Shown here piece by piece: positions 1 through 6,399 of a stretch of DNA of 7,457 nucleotides. Made by a program: the position numbers and the translations under genes. The notes beneath the pieces were generated by a model that searched no databases, had not been told where the DNA came from, and saw nothing but the letters and a program-made list of their open reading frames with translations. Source of the DNA: Spirochaetota bacterium (GTDB lineage Bacteria > Spirochaetota > UBA4802 > UB4802); assembly GCA_018399855.1 (NCBI GenBank), contig JAGYNX010000092.1, positions 1 to 7,457 of the forward strand, read 5' to 3'. How positions within the stretch are numbered: the first letter of the stretch is position 1; each line of letters opens with the position of its first letter.

Positions 1-13
1 ACTGTCAGCAAGG

Positions 14-553
14 TTGAAAAGGGTGGGTATACCAGCGGGTATTGTACTGATTGTGATGGTGGTATCCATCAATACGTATGACATGTCCAGGGGTATATCC
101 CATAGGGGACTGCACCTGCTGGTCTCTCATGTTTCGGCGTTATGCATGTTTTTGAGTATATGGACAGGGGCACTCTTTGTTAATTCCATGGCGTATTTCA
201 GGGGGGCTTCGTTCAGGGAACGATTGTTTGCCAGCCTGCTCACCCCAATCGTGTGGGATCTCAAGGTATTGTGGGATTTTGTGGGCATCTATTCGGTGGG
301 TGAGATATTCTTCGTGTTACTTCATCATCTAATTCTTGGTCCAATCGTGGTGAACCTCATGTGCATGGGTATATCAGAGATCATTTGTGACAGGGTGATG
401 ATCAAAAGAACGGGTGATGTGTCATTAAGGAGCAGGTGGACAGGCCTTGTGCTGTTTGCAACGGGGCTCTTTTTCACCGTAGTGTTTCTGTGGAATGGGG
501 GGCATACCTATTATTACTATTACATGGACCTGTATACCATGCTGTTTATGTAG
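14..553 (+). CDS. Small multi-pass membrane protein of unknown family (5' end uncertain)
   Basis: I do not recognise this protein. Read from the TTG at 14 it has 179 residues, but the frame is open to the window edge with no stop, and no ribosome binding site is visible before the TTG. The true start may therefore lie upstream, or at the GTG at 23. Hydrophobic stretches suggest about four membrane segments: roughly residues 5-20, 35-57, 97-121 and 143-160. Charged loops lie between them, including an Arg-rich loop near 63-70 and a Lys/Arg-rich loop near 127-141 that is probably cytoplasmic. A His-His pair (104-105) sits inside the third hydrophobic segment, and the C-terminus contains five consecutive tyrosines (166-170). 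The stop is 42 bases before the sulfatase start on the same strand, so the two may be cotranscribed. A role in transport or anchoring for the sulfatase cannot be shown. Confidence 0.6.
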   Translation: MKRVGIPAGIVLIVMVVSINTYDMSRGISHRGLHLLVSHVSALCMFLSIWTGALFVNSMAYFRGASFRERLFASLLTPIVWDLKVLWDFVGIYSVGEIFFVLLHHLILGPIVVNLMCMGISEIICDRVMIKRTGDVSLRSRWTGLVLFATGLFFTVVFLWNGGHTYYYYYMDLYTMLFM

Positions 554-580
554 GCAGCGATATATCTCATGAATATTGAC

Positions 581-586
581 AGGAGG
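581..586 (+). promoter_or_regulatory. Ribosome binding site that sets the sulfatase start
   Basis: A perfect AGGAGG lies 9 bases before the ATG at 596. The in-frame ATG at 569 is upstream of it and has no comparable site, so the shorter start is preferred. The N-terminus from 596 also gives a normal-looking Tat signal peptide. Confidence 0.8.
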
Positions 587-595
587 AGCAGCAGT

Positions 596-2011
596 ATGAA
601 AAAGAACAATACGCCATTATATAATAAAAATATCAGCAGAAGAGAGATGCTAAAAATAGCGGGTGGTGCAGCCCTCGCCGGTATGCTGGGTACATCCCTT
701 GCCGGTAAATTGCAGGCAAAGACGAAAAGGCCCAACATCGTCTTTATTCTTACAGACGATCATCGATGGGATGCCTTCAGCTGCATGAATCACCCTTTTG
801 TTGAGACACCCAATCTTGACAGGATCGCCAATGAGGGTGTCATGTTTGCCAATTCATTCGTGACCACCTCCCTGTGCGGCCCGTCCCGTGCAAGTTTTCT
901 TACGGGCCAGTACGCCCATACCCACGGGGTGGTTACCAACCATACCCCCTGGAATAACGAAAACATTACCTTCATGGAGATACTTAAAAAGTACAAATAT
1001 GATACCGCCTTTATCGGCAAATTTCATATGCCGGGAGAGGGTCTTCCCGAGCTTCGGGGTGTTGACCATTTTGTTTCTTTTACGAAAGAAGGAGGACAGG
1101 GTGTGTATTATGATTGTCCACTTATAGTGGATGGAAAGGAAGTTGAGCGAAAGGGGAAGTATATTACCGAAGATCTTACTGATTACGCGCTGGATTATAT
1201 TGATGAAAAAAGGAACAATCCCTTCTGCCTCTACCTGTCCCATAAGGCGGTACATTTCGGTTTTCTGCCACCCAAACACCTTGATGATCTGTATGATGAT
1301 GTGGACCTTAAATTACCTCCTGAATCTGATAAATGGGTTACCATGACCAACAATCATCTTTTCGTGGGGGCTCCCCTGCCCCTTGATATGCTGTATCGGA
1401 ATTACTGCGAGACAGTGGTGTCGGTTGACCAGCAGGTGGGGCGGGTGCTGGATAAACTTGAAGAAATGGGGATACTGGATGATACCATAGTGGTGTACGC
1501 TGGTGACAACGGGCATTTCTTTGGTGAGCACGGGCTGTATGATAAGCGGCTGGCCTACGAGGAGTCTATCCGGATACCCTTCTTTGTCAGGTATCCCGGA
1601 CTTGTGCGTAATGCGGGGCGAAGGGTGCAGGAGATGGTGCTGAATATTGATCTTGCTCCAACCCTGCTGGACGCGGCAGGCATCCCCGTCCCCCCCTGTA
1701 TGCAGGGTCGAAGTGCTGTTCCACTGCTGAGGAATTTGAAAAACCGATGGCGTTCATCCTTCCTTTATGAGCATTTTCCTGTCTTCCCCATACCCATCCC
1801 GGGAATTACGGCGGTGAGAACTGACAGGTATAAATACATTACCTATCAGAATAATGTGCGTCCTCCCGAGTTGTTTGACCTGCGGGAAGACCCGGGTGAG
1901 AAGAAGAATATCATCAGGAAGGACAGGGGTAAAAAGCTGCTGCCCGCAATGAAGAAAAAGCTTGAGAGGGTGAAGGCAAGCACCGGGTACCGTTTTTATA
2001 CCCATGGATAA
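596..2011 (+). CDS. Tat-exported sulfatase (S1 family, formylglycine-dependent, Cys type)
   Basis: This enzyme hydrolyses a sulfate ester, probably in the periplasm. The 471-residue protein starts with a twin-arginine signal: S-R-R-E-M-L-K at 14-20, a hydrophobic Ala/Gly-rich stretch at 21-37, and a likely cleavage site after L-Q-A at 39-41. The mature part opens with the alkaline-phosphatase-fold strand ending in T-D-D, whose D54 and D55 are the expected metal ligands. The sulfatase signature C-G-P-S-R has Cys94 as the residue converted to formylglycine. The second metal-binding pair is G-D-N-G with D304 and N305. The C-terminal E-L-F-D-L-R-E-D-P-G-E stretch is typical of S1 sulfatases. Length is normal for the family and no lesion is seen. 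Export through Tat fits folding and cofactor maturation in the cytoplasm. In an anaerobe that step would need a radical-SAM sulfatase maturase, which is not in this window. The substrate (aryl, choline or sugar sulfate) cannot be told from sequence. No terminator separates it from the next gene. Confidence 0.92.
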   Translation: MKKNNTPLYNKNISRREMLKIAGGAALAGMLGTSLAGKLQAKTKRPNIVFILTDDHRWDAFSCMNHPFVETPNLDRIANEGVMFANSFVTTSLCGPSRASFLTGQYAHTHGVVTNHTPWNNENITFMEILKKYKYDTAFIGKFHMPGEGLPELRGVDHFVSFTKEGGQGVYYDCPLIVDGKEVERKGKYITEDLTDYALDYIDEKRNNPFCLYLSHKAVHFGFLPPKHLDDLYDDVDLKLPPESDKWVTMTNNHLFVGAPLPLDMLYRNYCETVVSVDQQVGRVLDKLEEMGILDDTIVVYAGDNGHFFGEHGLYDKRLAYEESIRIPFFVRYPGLVRNAGRRVQEMVLNIDLAPTLLDAAGIPVPPCMQGRSAVPLLRNLKNRWRSSFLYEHFPVFPIPIPGITAVRTDRYKYITYQNNVRPPELFDLREDPGEKKNIIRKDRGKKLLPAMKKKLERVKASTGYRFYTHG

Positions 2012-2020
2012 TAAAAAATA

Positions 2021-2048
2021 TTGACATACACATGGCAACTGGTATACT
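2021..2048 (+). promoter_or_regulatory. Sigma70-type promoter of the regulator-GRE operon
   Basis: A perfect -35 box TTGACA (2021-2026) is followed after 16 bases by TATACT (2043-2048), one mismatch from the consensus -10. Transcription would start near 2055, giving a leader of about 25 bases before the ATG at 2080. The -10 box lies inside the operator palindrome, the usual layout for repression. The -35 box begins only 9 bases after the sulfatase stop codon. Confidence 0.8.
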
Positions 2049-2064
2049 GGTATTACCAGTTGCC
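2034..2064 (+). promoter_or_regulatory. GntR/FadR-type operator with three half-sites overlapping the -10 box
   Basis: The outer arms (2034-2044 and 2054-2064) are a perfect 11-base inverted repeat around a 9-base spacer. Nested inside is a tighter palindrome, ACTGGTATTACCAGT (2046-2060), which fits the TGGT-N3-ACCA type of site known for FadR-subfamily GntR regulators. ACTGGTAT also occurs twice in tandem (2038-2045 and 2046-2053). There are thus three half-sites: two in direct orientation and one inverted. The right-hand half-site can pair with either left-hand one. Because the site covers the -10 box and the gene just downstream encodes an FCD-type GntR protein, autorepression is the natural reading. 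No second TGGT-N3-ACCA site was noticed elsewhere in the window. Confidence 0.85.
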
Positions 2065-2068
2065 AAAA

Positions 2069-2075
2069 GAGGGAG
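2069..2075 (+). promoter_or_regulatory. Ribosome binding site that sets the regulator start
   Basis: GAGGGAG lies 4 bases before the ATG at 2080. The longer frame opens with an ATG at 2032, but that codon is between the -35 and -10 boxes and would not be in the transcript from this promoter. The start is therefore placed at 2080. Confidence 0.75.
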
Positions 2076-2079
2076 ATCG

Positions 2080-2811
2080 ATGGAAGAATTGTTACATCCG
2101 TTAAGAGCAGACAGCCTGAAGGATGTGTTCGTGGAGCGCTTTGAAGAGCTCATCCTTTCGGGGAAGATATCAATAGGACAGAAGCTGCCTTCGGAAAGGG
2201 AGCTTGCACTGCAGCTTGGGGTAAGCCGGCCGGTGGTGCACGAAGGCCTGGTTGACCTGGAGAGCAAGGGGCTTGTCACCATGAAGCCCAGGGTTGGCAC
2301 GGTGGTGAACGATTATCGGCGGGAGGGGTCACTTACCCTGCTGAATTCGCTTGTTAATTATCACCAGGGTACACTTGAACAGCATATCTTTGACAGCATG
2401 CTGCAGATGAGAAACCTGTACGAACTGGAAACCGCCCGGCTGGCCGCCGTCAACAGGGATGATTCGCATATCGAAGAATTTCGGGATATTCTGCAGCAGG
2501 AACAGCAGGCCCCCCGGGCGGATATTGAGAATATCGTGATGCTGGATTTCAGGGTGCATCACCTGGTGGCCCTGGCAAGCGGAAACGTTATTTACCCGCT
2601 GCTTATGAATTCCTTCAGGGAAGTGTATACCAATCTTACCGCGCAGTTTTTCAGCGAAGAAGCTGTTGTGGACGTTGTATTTGCCTATCACCTGCAGTTG
2701 TTTGAGGCTATACGTGACAAAAACCCCGCCGAAGCGGAGGGGGTAATGAAAAAGATCATCGATCACGGGGAAGAACATCTTCGTGCCATGACAAGCGGGG
2801 ATGAAAAGTAA
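2080..2811 (+). CDS. GntR-family transcriptional regulator, FadR subfamily (FCD domain)
   Basis: This is a predicted ligand-responsive DNA-binding protein, 243 residues from the ATG at 2080. The N-terminal winged helix-turn-helix spans about residues 12-77. Its GntR signature is L-P-S-E-R-E-L-A at 36-43 followed by the recognition region G-V-S-R-P-V-V at 47-53 and a G-T-V wing at 73-75. The rest (about 85-240) is an all-helical FCD ligand-binding domain. It shows the D-x3-H metal motif (D156, H160) and a further His at 204. The position 22 residues after H204, where the last metal-ligand His usually sits, is Ile226. His229 lies one helical turn later and may substitute. FCD regulators typically sense carboxylates such as lactate, glycolate, sugar acids or acyl compounds, so a carboxylate inducer is plausible for the GRE operon. 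Its stop codon overlaps the ribosome binding site of the GRE gene, so the two are one transcriptional unit. Confidence 0.93.
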   Translation: MEELLHPLRADSLKDVFVERFEELILSGKISIGQKLPSERELALQLGVSRPVVHEGLVDLESKGLVTMKPRVGTVVNDYRREGSLTLLNSLVNYHQGTLEQHIFDSMLQMRNLYELETARLAAVNRDDSHIEEFRDILQQEQQAPRADIENIVMLDFRVHHLVALASGNVIYPLLMNSFREVYTNLTAQFFSEEAVVDVVFAYHLQLFEAIRDKNPAEAEGVMKKIIDHGEEHLRAMTSGDEK

Positions 2812-2816
2812 GGAGG
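2811..2816 (+). promoter_or_regulatory. Ribosome binding site that sets the GRE start
   Basis: AGGAGG, 5 bases before the ATG at 2822, overlaps the last base of the regulator stop codon. An in-frame ATG at 2801 would add seven residues but lies upstream of this site and inside the regulator gene, so 2822 is the likely start. Confidence 0.85.
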
Positions 2817-2821
2817 CACAC

Positions 2822-5335
2822 ATGGAATCATCAGCAAAAAAAGCACAGGAATTTATCAAGCAGCCCAAAGGACTTTCTGATCGGGTTCAGTGGCTGAGGG
2901 AATATTATTTCGACGGAAACGAGCGTGCCTGGAACAACGAGAACACCTCGTGGACAACGGGTACCCCGTGGGATGAACAGTATGATGAATTAACATTCTA
3001 TATCGTACCCGAAACCTACGCATTGCTGAAGACACTGCATTCATCATACCGCATGGCTGCCAGGCCTGTTGCCCTGCGGGAGGATTTCTGGAAATTGAGT
3101 ATCCCTGAGCGGCGGGCGTGGTTCAACCGGGAGGTGATGGTGCACTACCTTCCCCACGAGATATTGCCCGGCGACCTTATCGCCGGTGGCAGGTTTAACA
3201 TTCAGACATCAATGTGCCTGACGAAGAAGGAACAGGAAAAACGTAACCGCATGATAACGGGGAAAAAAGGTTCGCGGGCGCGAATGAAGTGGTTTCATGA
3301 TCACGGGTATGGCAATGCCGGTGCCACAAGCGGGCACCTGGTGCCAGGACATGAGCGGGCCCTTTCCCTGGGATGGAAAGGTATTCACGAAGAGCTGGAG
3401 GAGATGTATGATGACCTTACTTCCAGCGAGAAAAAAGGGCCAAAGGGTGCCCAGCTTCGTGCCATGATGACAGCCGCCACCATGCCGGGGCAGGTGGCGA
3501 AAAAATACGCGGAGGCATGTCGTGACCAGGCGGTGAAGGTAACTGACAGTATGCGCCGGGAGGAATTGCTGCAGATGGCCAAAAATCTTGAACGGGTGCC
3601 CTGGGAACCGCCAAAAACCTTCTGGGAGGCACTACAGGCCCTGTGGCTTAATCACATGCTCATCATGGCGGATGAAAATTACCCGGGTCCGGGCGTGTCC
3701 TTCGGCAGGATTGATCAGTACCTCTATCCCTACTGGAAATATTCAATTGATACGGGGATGGACCGGGAGTTCGGGAAGGAGATCATGAAATGCTTCTGGG
3801 TACACGCAAATACCGCCTATGATTCAATGATCCGTACGGGAAATCAGGGGATTACCGCGGGCTTCGGCCAGCTTCTTACTATCTCCGGACGGGGAAAGGA
3901 CGGCGAAGACCTCAGCAATGACCTTACCTATGCTATCCTGGAAGTGATTGACGAGATGTCCCCCATCCTGGAGCCCAAACCCAATGTGCGGCTGCACCAG
4001 AACACCCCGGATGAACTGCTTGACAGGGTGGTGGCCATGATTGAGTCCAGCCAGGGTGCCCCATTTCTGCTGAATTTTGACGAGCGTTCCATGGCTGGAA
4101 TGATGAAAGAAGCCAGGATGGCCCGTTTTGAGCATCTTATTAACGATGACACCGTGTGGGATTACGCCCCCGTTGGCTGCCTGGAAAATACCATGGTGGG
4201 TAACGACCGTTCGGGCACGGTGGACAATAACCTGAACCTGCTGAAGGCGGTTGAACTTGTCCTTACCGGCGGCCGGGATATGCATCCCTTCACCGATCCT
4301 ATAACCGGCAAAACCGAAAAACCAACGCAGGATGGTCCCCGTACCGGTGATCCCAGAACCTTCGCAACCTGGGATGAGTTCTGGGACGCCTACGTGACAC
4401 AGACCCGTTATATTATTAAGAAAATAGTAGACCTCTACGAATCATCAGAACGTATCAGGGCATGCTTTAATCCAACACCTTATCTTTCGTGCATGGTAAA
4501 GGGATGCGCTGAAAGCGGCAGGGACATCACCCAGGGGGCGGCAGAGATAAGCTTTACCACCCTGGAGGCGGTAACCTACGCCACCACCGTGGATTCACTT
4601 CTGGCGGTGAAATACCTGGTCTTTGACCAGGAGGAATGCACTATGGACGAACTCATCCAGGCGTTGCGTGATAACTGGGAAGGACACCAGGTGCTGCAGG
4701 CGAGGGCGAAGAACCGGGCACCCAAGTATGGACGTGACGATGACGGTGCTGACGAAATGGCCCGGAAGGTGATGGAACTCTGGACAGGTGAAACATGGAA
4801 ACACCGCACCCTGTCAACCGGAAGACAGTTTCGCCCGGGAATGCTCAGCTGGAATTACTGGGCCGGCGACGGGTTCATCATGGCCGCAAGCCCCGATGGC
4901 CGTGAGAAGGGGCAGTTCCTGTCCAACGCCATTTGTCCGTCAAACGGGGCGGATATTAACGGCCCCACTGCCAACACCAATTCGGTGGGGAAGGTGCTGG
5001 GGGGACGTGCCCGTGATAACCAGGGGGACTGGGACGGGTATAACAACATGCTCCCAAACGGGGCAAGCCATACCATAACCTTCAACCCGTCAATTCTCAA
5101 AGACCCGGAGCACAGGGAGAAGTTCAAGGCTTTCCTGAGGGGATATGTCGAGAACGGCGGTACCGCACTGCAGATAAACATGCTTGATCCGGATATGCTG
5201 CGTGACGCGCAGAAACATCCCCAGGACTACCGGCACCTGTTGGTGCGGGTGACGGGGTATAACGCCTATTTCACCAGCATCGGTAAAGAGCTGCAGGACG
5301 AGGTTATCGCCAGGGTAAGCCACAGCAGGTTTTAA
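2822..5335 (+). CDS. Glycyl radical enzyme (pyruvate formate-lyase superfamily), subtype unassigned, possibly an arylacetate-decarboxylase-like enzyme
   Basis: An oxygen-sensitive cytoplasmic enzyme doing radical chemistry on a small substrate. The 837 residues match the usual GRE length of about 790-900. The PFL-like barrel fills most of the protein, with the landmarks P-H-E-I-L-P-G-D-L-I-A-G near 110-122 and G-H-L-V-P-G-H-E near 170-178. The active-site loop is G-C-L-E-N-T with the thiyl Cys453 and the base Glu455. The S-P-D-G-R turn is at 690-694. The glycyl radical loop is R-V-T-G-Y-N-A-Y-F with Gly812 as the radical carrier, 25 residues from the C-terminus. A single Cys in the active loop excludes pyruvate formate-lyase, which has Cys-Cys. 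GCLENT differs from the GC(V/I)EP I recall for choline TMA-lyase and diol dehydratases. From memory, GCLEN plus TGYNAYF is closest to phenylacetate/indoleacetate-decarboxylase-like enzymes. No small subunit of the 4-hydroxyphenylacetate decarboxylase type is present. Superfamily is certain; the substrate is not. Confidence 0.95.
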   Translation: MESSAKKAQEFIKQPKGLSDRVQWLREYYFDGNERAWNNENTSWTTGTPWDEQYDELTFYIVPETYALLKTLHSSYRMAARPVALREDFWKLSIPERRAWFNREVMVHYLPHEILPGDLIAGGRFNIQTSMCLTKKEQEKRNRMITGKKGSRARMKWFHDHGYGNAGATSGHLVPGHERALSLGWKGIHEELEEMYDDLTSSEKKGPKGAQLRAMMTAATMPGQVAKKYAEACRDQAVKVTDSMRREELLQMAKNLERVPWEPPKTFWEALQALWLNHMLIMADENYPGPGVSFGRIDQYLYPYWKYSIDTGMDREFGKEIMKCFWVHANTAYDSMIRTGNQGITAGFGQLLTISGRGKDGEDLSNDLTYAILEVIDEMSPILEPKPNVRLHQNTPDELLDRVVAMIESSQGAPFLLNFDERSMAGMMKEARMARFEHLINDDTVWDYAPVGCLENTMVGNDRSGTVDNNLNLLKAVELVLTGGRDMHPFTDPITGKTEKPTQDGPRTGDPRTFATWDEFWDAYVTQTRYIIKKIVDLYESSERIRACFNPTPYLSCMVKGCAESGRDITQGAAEISFTTLEAVTYATTVDSLLAVKYLVFDQEECTMDELIQALRDNWEGHQVLQARAKNRAPKYGRDDDGADEMARKVMELWTGETWKHRTLSTGRQFRPGMLSWNYWAGDGFIMAASPDGREKGQFLSNAICPSNGADINGPTANTNSVGKVLGGRARDNQGDWDGYNNMLPNGASHTITFNPSILKDPEHREKFKAFLRGYVENGGTALQINMLDPDMLRDAQKHPQDYRHLLVRVTGYNAYFTSIGKELQDEVIARVSHSRF

Positions 5336-5346
5336 GGAGCGTAACT

Positions 5347-6399
5347 ATGTCCGTAACAAAAGATATCACCACGCTGAAAGGGACCGTTCTTGAGATACAA
5401 CGCATGTCCACCGAGGACGGTCCGGGAATTCGCACCACGGTGTTCATGAAGGGGTGTCCCCTGTCATGCACATGGTGCCATAACCCGGAGAGTATATCCC
5501 CCCGTCCCCAGGTACACTGGATCGGTTCACGATGTATCATGTGTAAGATGTGTATCGACGTATGCCCCGAGAACGCCCTCTATCTTGATGCGGGGGGTAT
5601 CGAGGTGAACCGTGAACTGTGTACGGGATGCGGCAGGTGTGCAGATGAATGTCCCTCAACCGCGCTGGAATTGCTGGGAAGGAAATGGACCGTTCACGAA
5701 CTGGTTGCAGAACTGGTAAAGGACAGGGCCTTCTTCGAGAAGTCAGGCGGCGGGATAACCGTTTCGGGTGGCGAGCCCACCCTGCAGAAAGAGTTCGTGA
5801 CGGAACTTCTGAAAACATTGCGCGGACAGGGTATCCATACCGCCATCGACACCTGCGGCGTCTGCGGGAAGGACGCCCTCGACCGCATACTTCCCCATGC
5901 CAACCTTGTGCTTTTTGACGTAAAGCTTATTGATGCGGAACTGCACCGCGGGTTTACCGGAAGCAGTAACGAAAGGATACTGGAAAACCTGTGGCACGTG
6001 GCCAGGCTTGTGAAGGAACATCTCTATCCCCGTGAACTCTGGGTGCGAACCCCCGTTATCCCCGGGGCTACCGACACGGATGAAAATATACGGGGTATCG
6101 GTGAATTTCTTGCGGGTCTTCCCGCGGGTGTGATAACCAGGTGGGAGCTTTGCGCCTTCAACAATCTCTGCGTGGATAAATATACCAGGCTTGGCAGGCA
6201 GTGGGATTTTGCCGATGCTGCACTGATGTATGAAGAAAGAATGGAGTACCTGGCTGAAATTGCCCGATCAACGGGGGTTGACCCCGCCATAGTTCTCTGG
6301 ACAGGCTCTACCCGTTATGAAGGGAACAATGATGATACAGGTGAGAAGAAGAAATCAATAAAAAATAATCCCACGTCATGTCAAGGGGGAATAACATGA
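5347..6399 (+). CDS. Glycyl radical enzyme activating enzyme (radical SAM, with two extra [4Fe-4S] cluster motifs)
   Basis: It uses S-adenosylmethionine and a reduced iron-sulfur cluster to abstract hydrogen from Gly812 of the neighbouring GRE. The protein has 350 residues. The family opening E-D-G-P-G-I-R-T (23-30) precedes the radical-SAM C-x3-C-x2-C motif (Cys37, Cys41, Cys44). A ferredoxin-like insert carries two C-x2-C-x2-C-x3-C-P sets: Cys63, 66, 69, 73 and Cys92, 95, 98, 102. The SAM-binding S-G-G-E-P motif is at 140-144. The two-cluster insert is usual for activases of non-PFL GREs and absent from the PFL activase itself. The ATG is preceded by GGAG at 5336-5339, just after the GRE stop; the gap between the genes is 11 bases. 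The last 19 or so residues are a polar, Lys-rich tail that overlaps the next gene by 4 bases and is probably disordered. Confidence 0.95.
   Translation: MSVTKDITTLKGTVLEIQRMSTEDGPGIRTTVFMKGCPLSCTWCHNPESISPRPQVHWIGSRCIMCKMCIDVCPENALYLDAGGIEVNRELCTGCGRCADECPSTALELLGRKWTVHELVAELVKDRAFFEKSGGGITVSGGEPTLQKEFVTELLKTLRGQGIHTAIDTCGVCGKDALDRILPHANLVLFDVKLIDAELHRGFTGSSNERILENLWHVARLVKEHLYPRELWVRTPVIPGATDTDENIRGIGEFLAGLPAGVITRWELCAFNNLCVDKYTRLGRQWDFADAALMYEERMEYLAEIARSTGVDPAIVLWTGSTRYEGNNDDTGEKKKSIKNNPTSCQGGIT
6383..6390 (+). promoter_or_regulatory. Ribosome binding site that sets the split-barrel protein start
   Basis: AAGGGGGA lies inside the end of the activase gene, 5 bases before the ATG at 6396. 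An in-frame ATG at 6378 lies upstream of this site and is less likely. Start at 6396 gives an ATGA overlap with the activase stop, a classic arrangement for coupled translation. Confidence 0.7.

Noticed and set aside
576..581. A perfect TTGACA just before the sulfatase gene.
   Set aside because: It overlaps the ribosome binding site and has no -10 box at a usable spacing; the sulfatase start would precede any transcript start.
930..938. TGGTTACCA inside the sulfatase gene, resembling the regulator's half-sites.
   Set aside because: The half-site spacing is 1 rather than 3 bases, it is in coding sequence, and there is no promoter nearby.
854..1279. Longer minus-strand open frames, such as this one opposite the sulfatase and others opposite the GRE and activase.
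   Set aside because: They are antisense to strongly supported genes, lack ribosome binding sites and have low-quality, Cys/His/Ser-rich translations.
1985..2003. GGGTA/TACCC hairpin with T-rich loop at the end of the sulfatase gene, considered as a terminator.
   Set aside because: The stem is only 5 bases, the T run is in the loop rather than after the stem, and it lies inside the coding region.
4615..4631. Perfect 7-base inverted repeat CCTGGTC-TTT-GACCAGG within the GRE gene.
   Set aside because: It has 5 rather than 3 bases between TGGT and ACCA and encodes ordinary residues (Y-L-V-F-D-Q-E); most likely chance.
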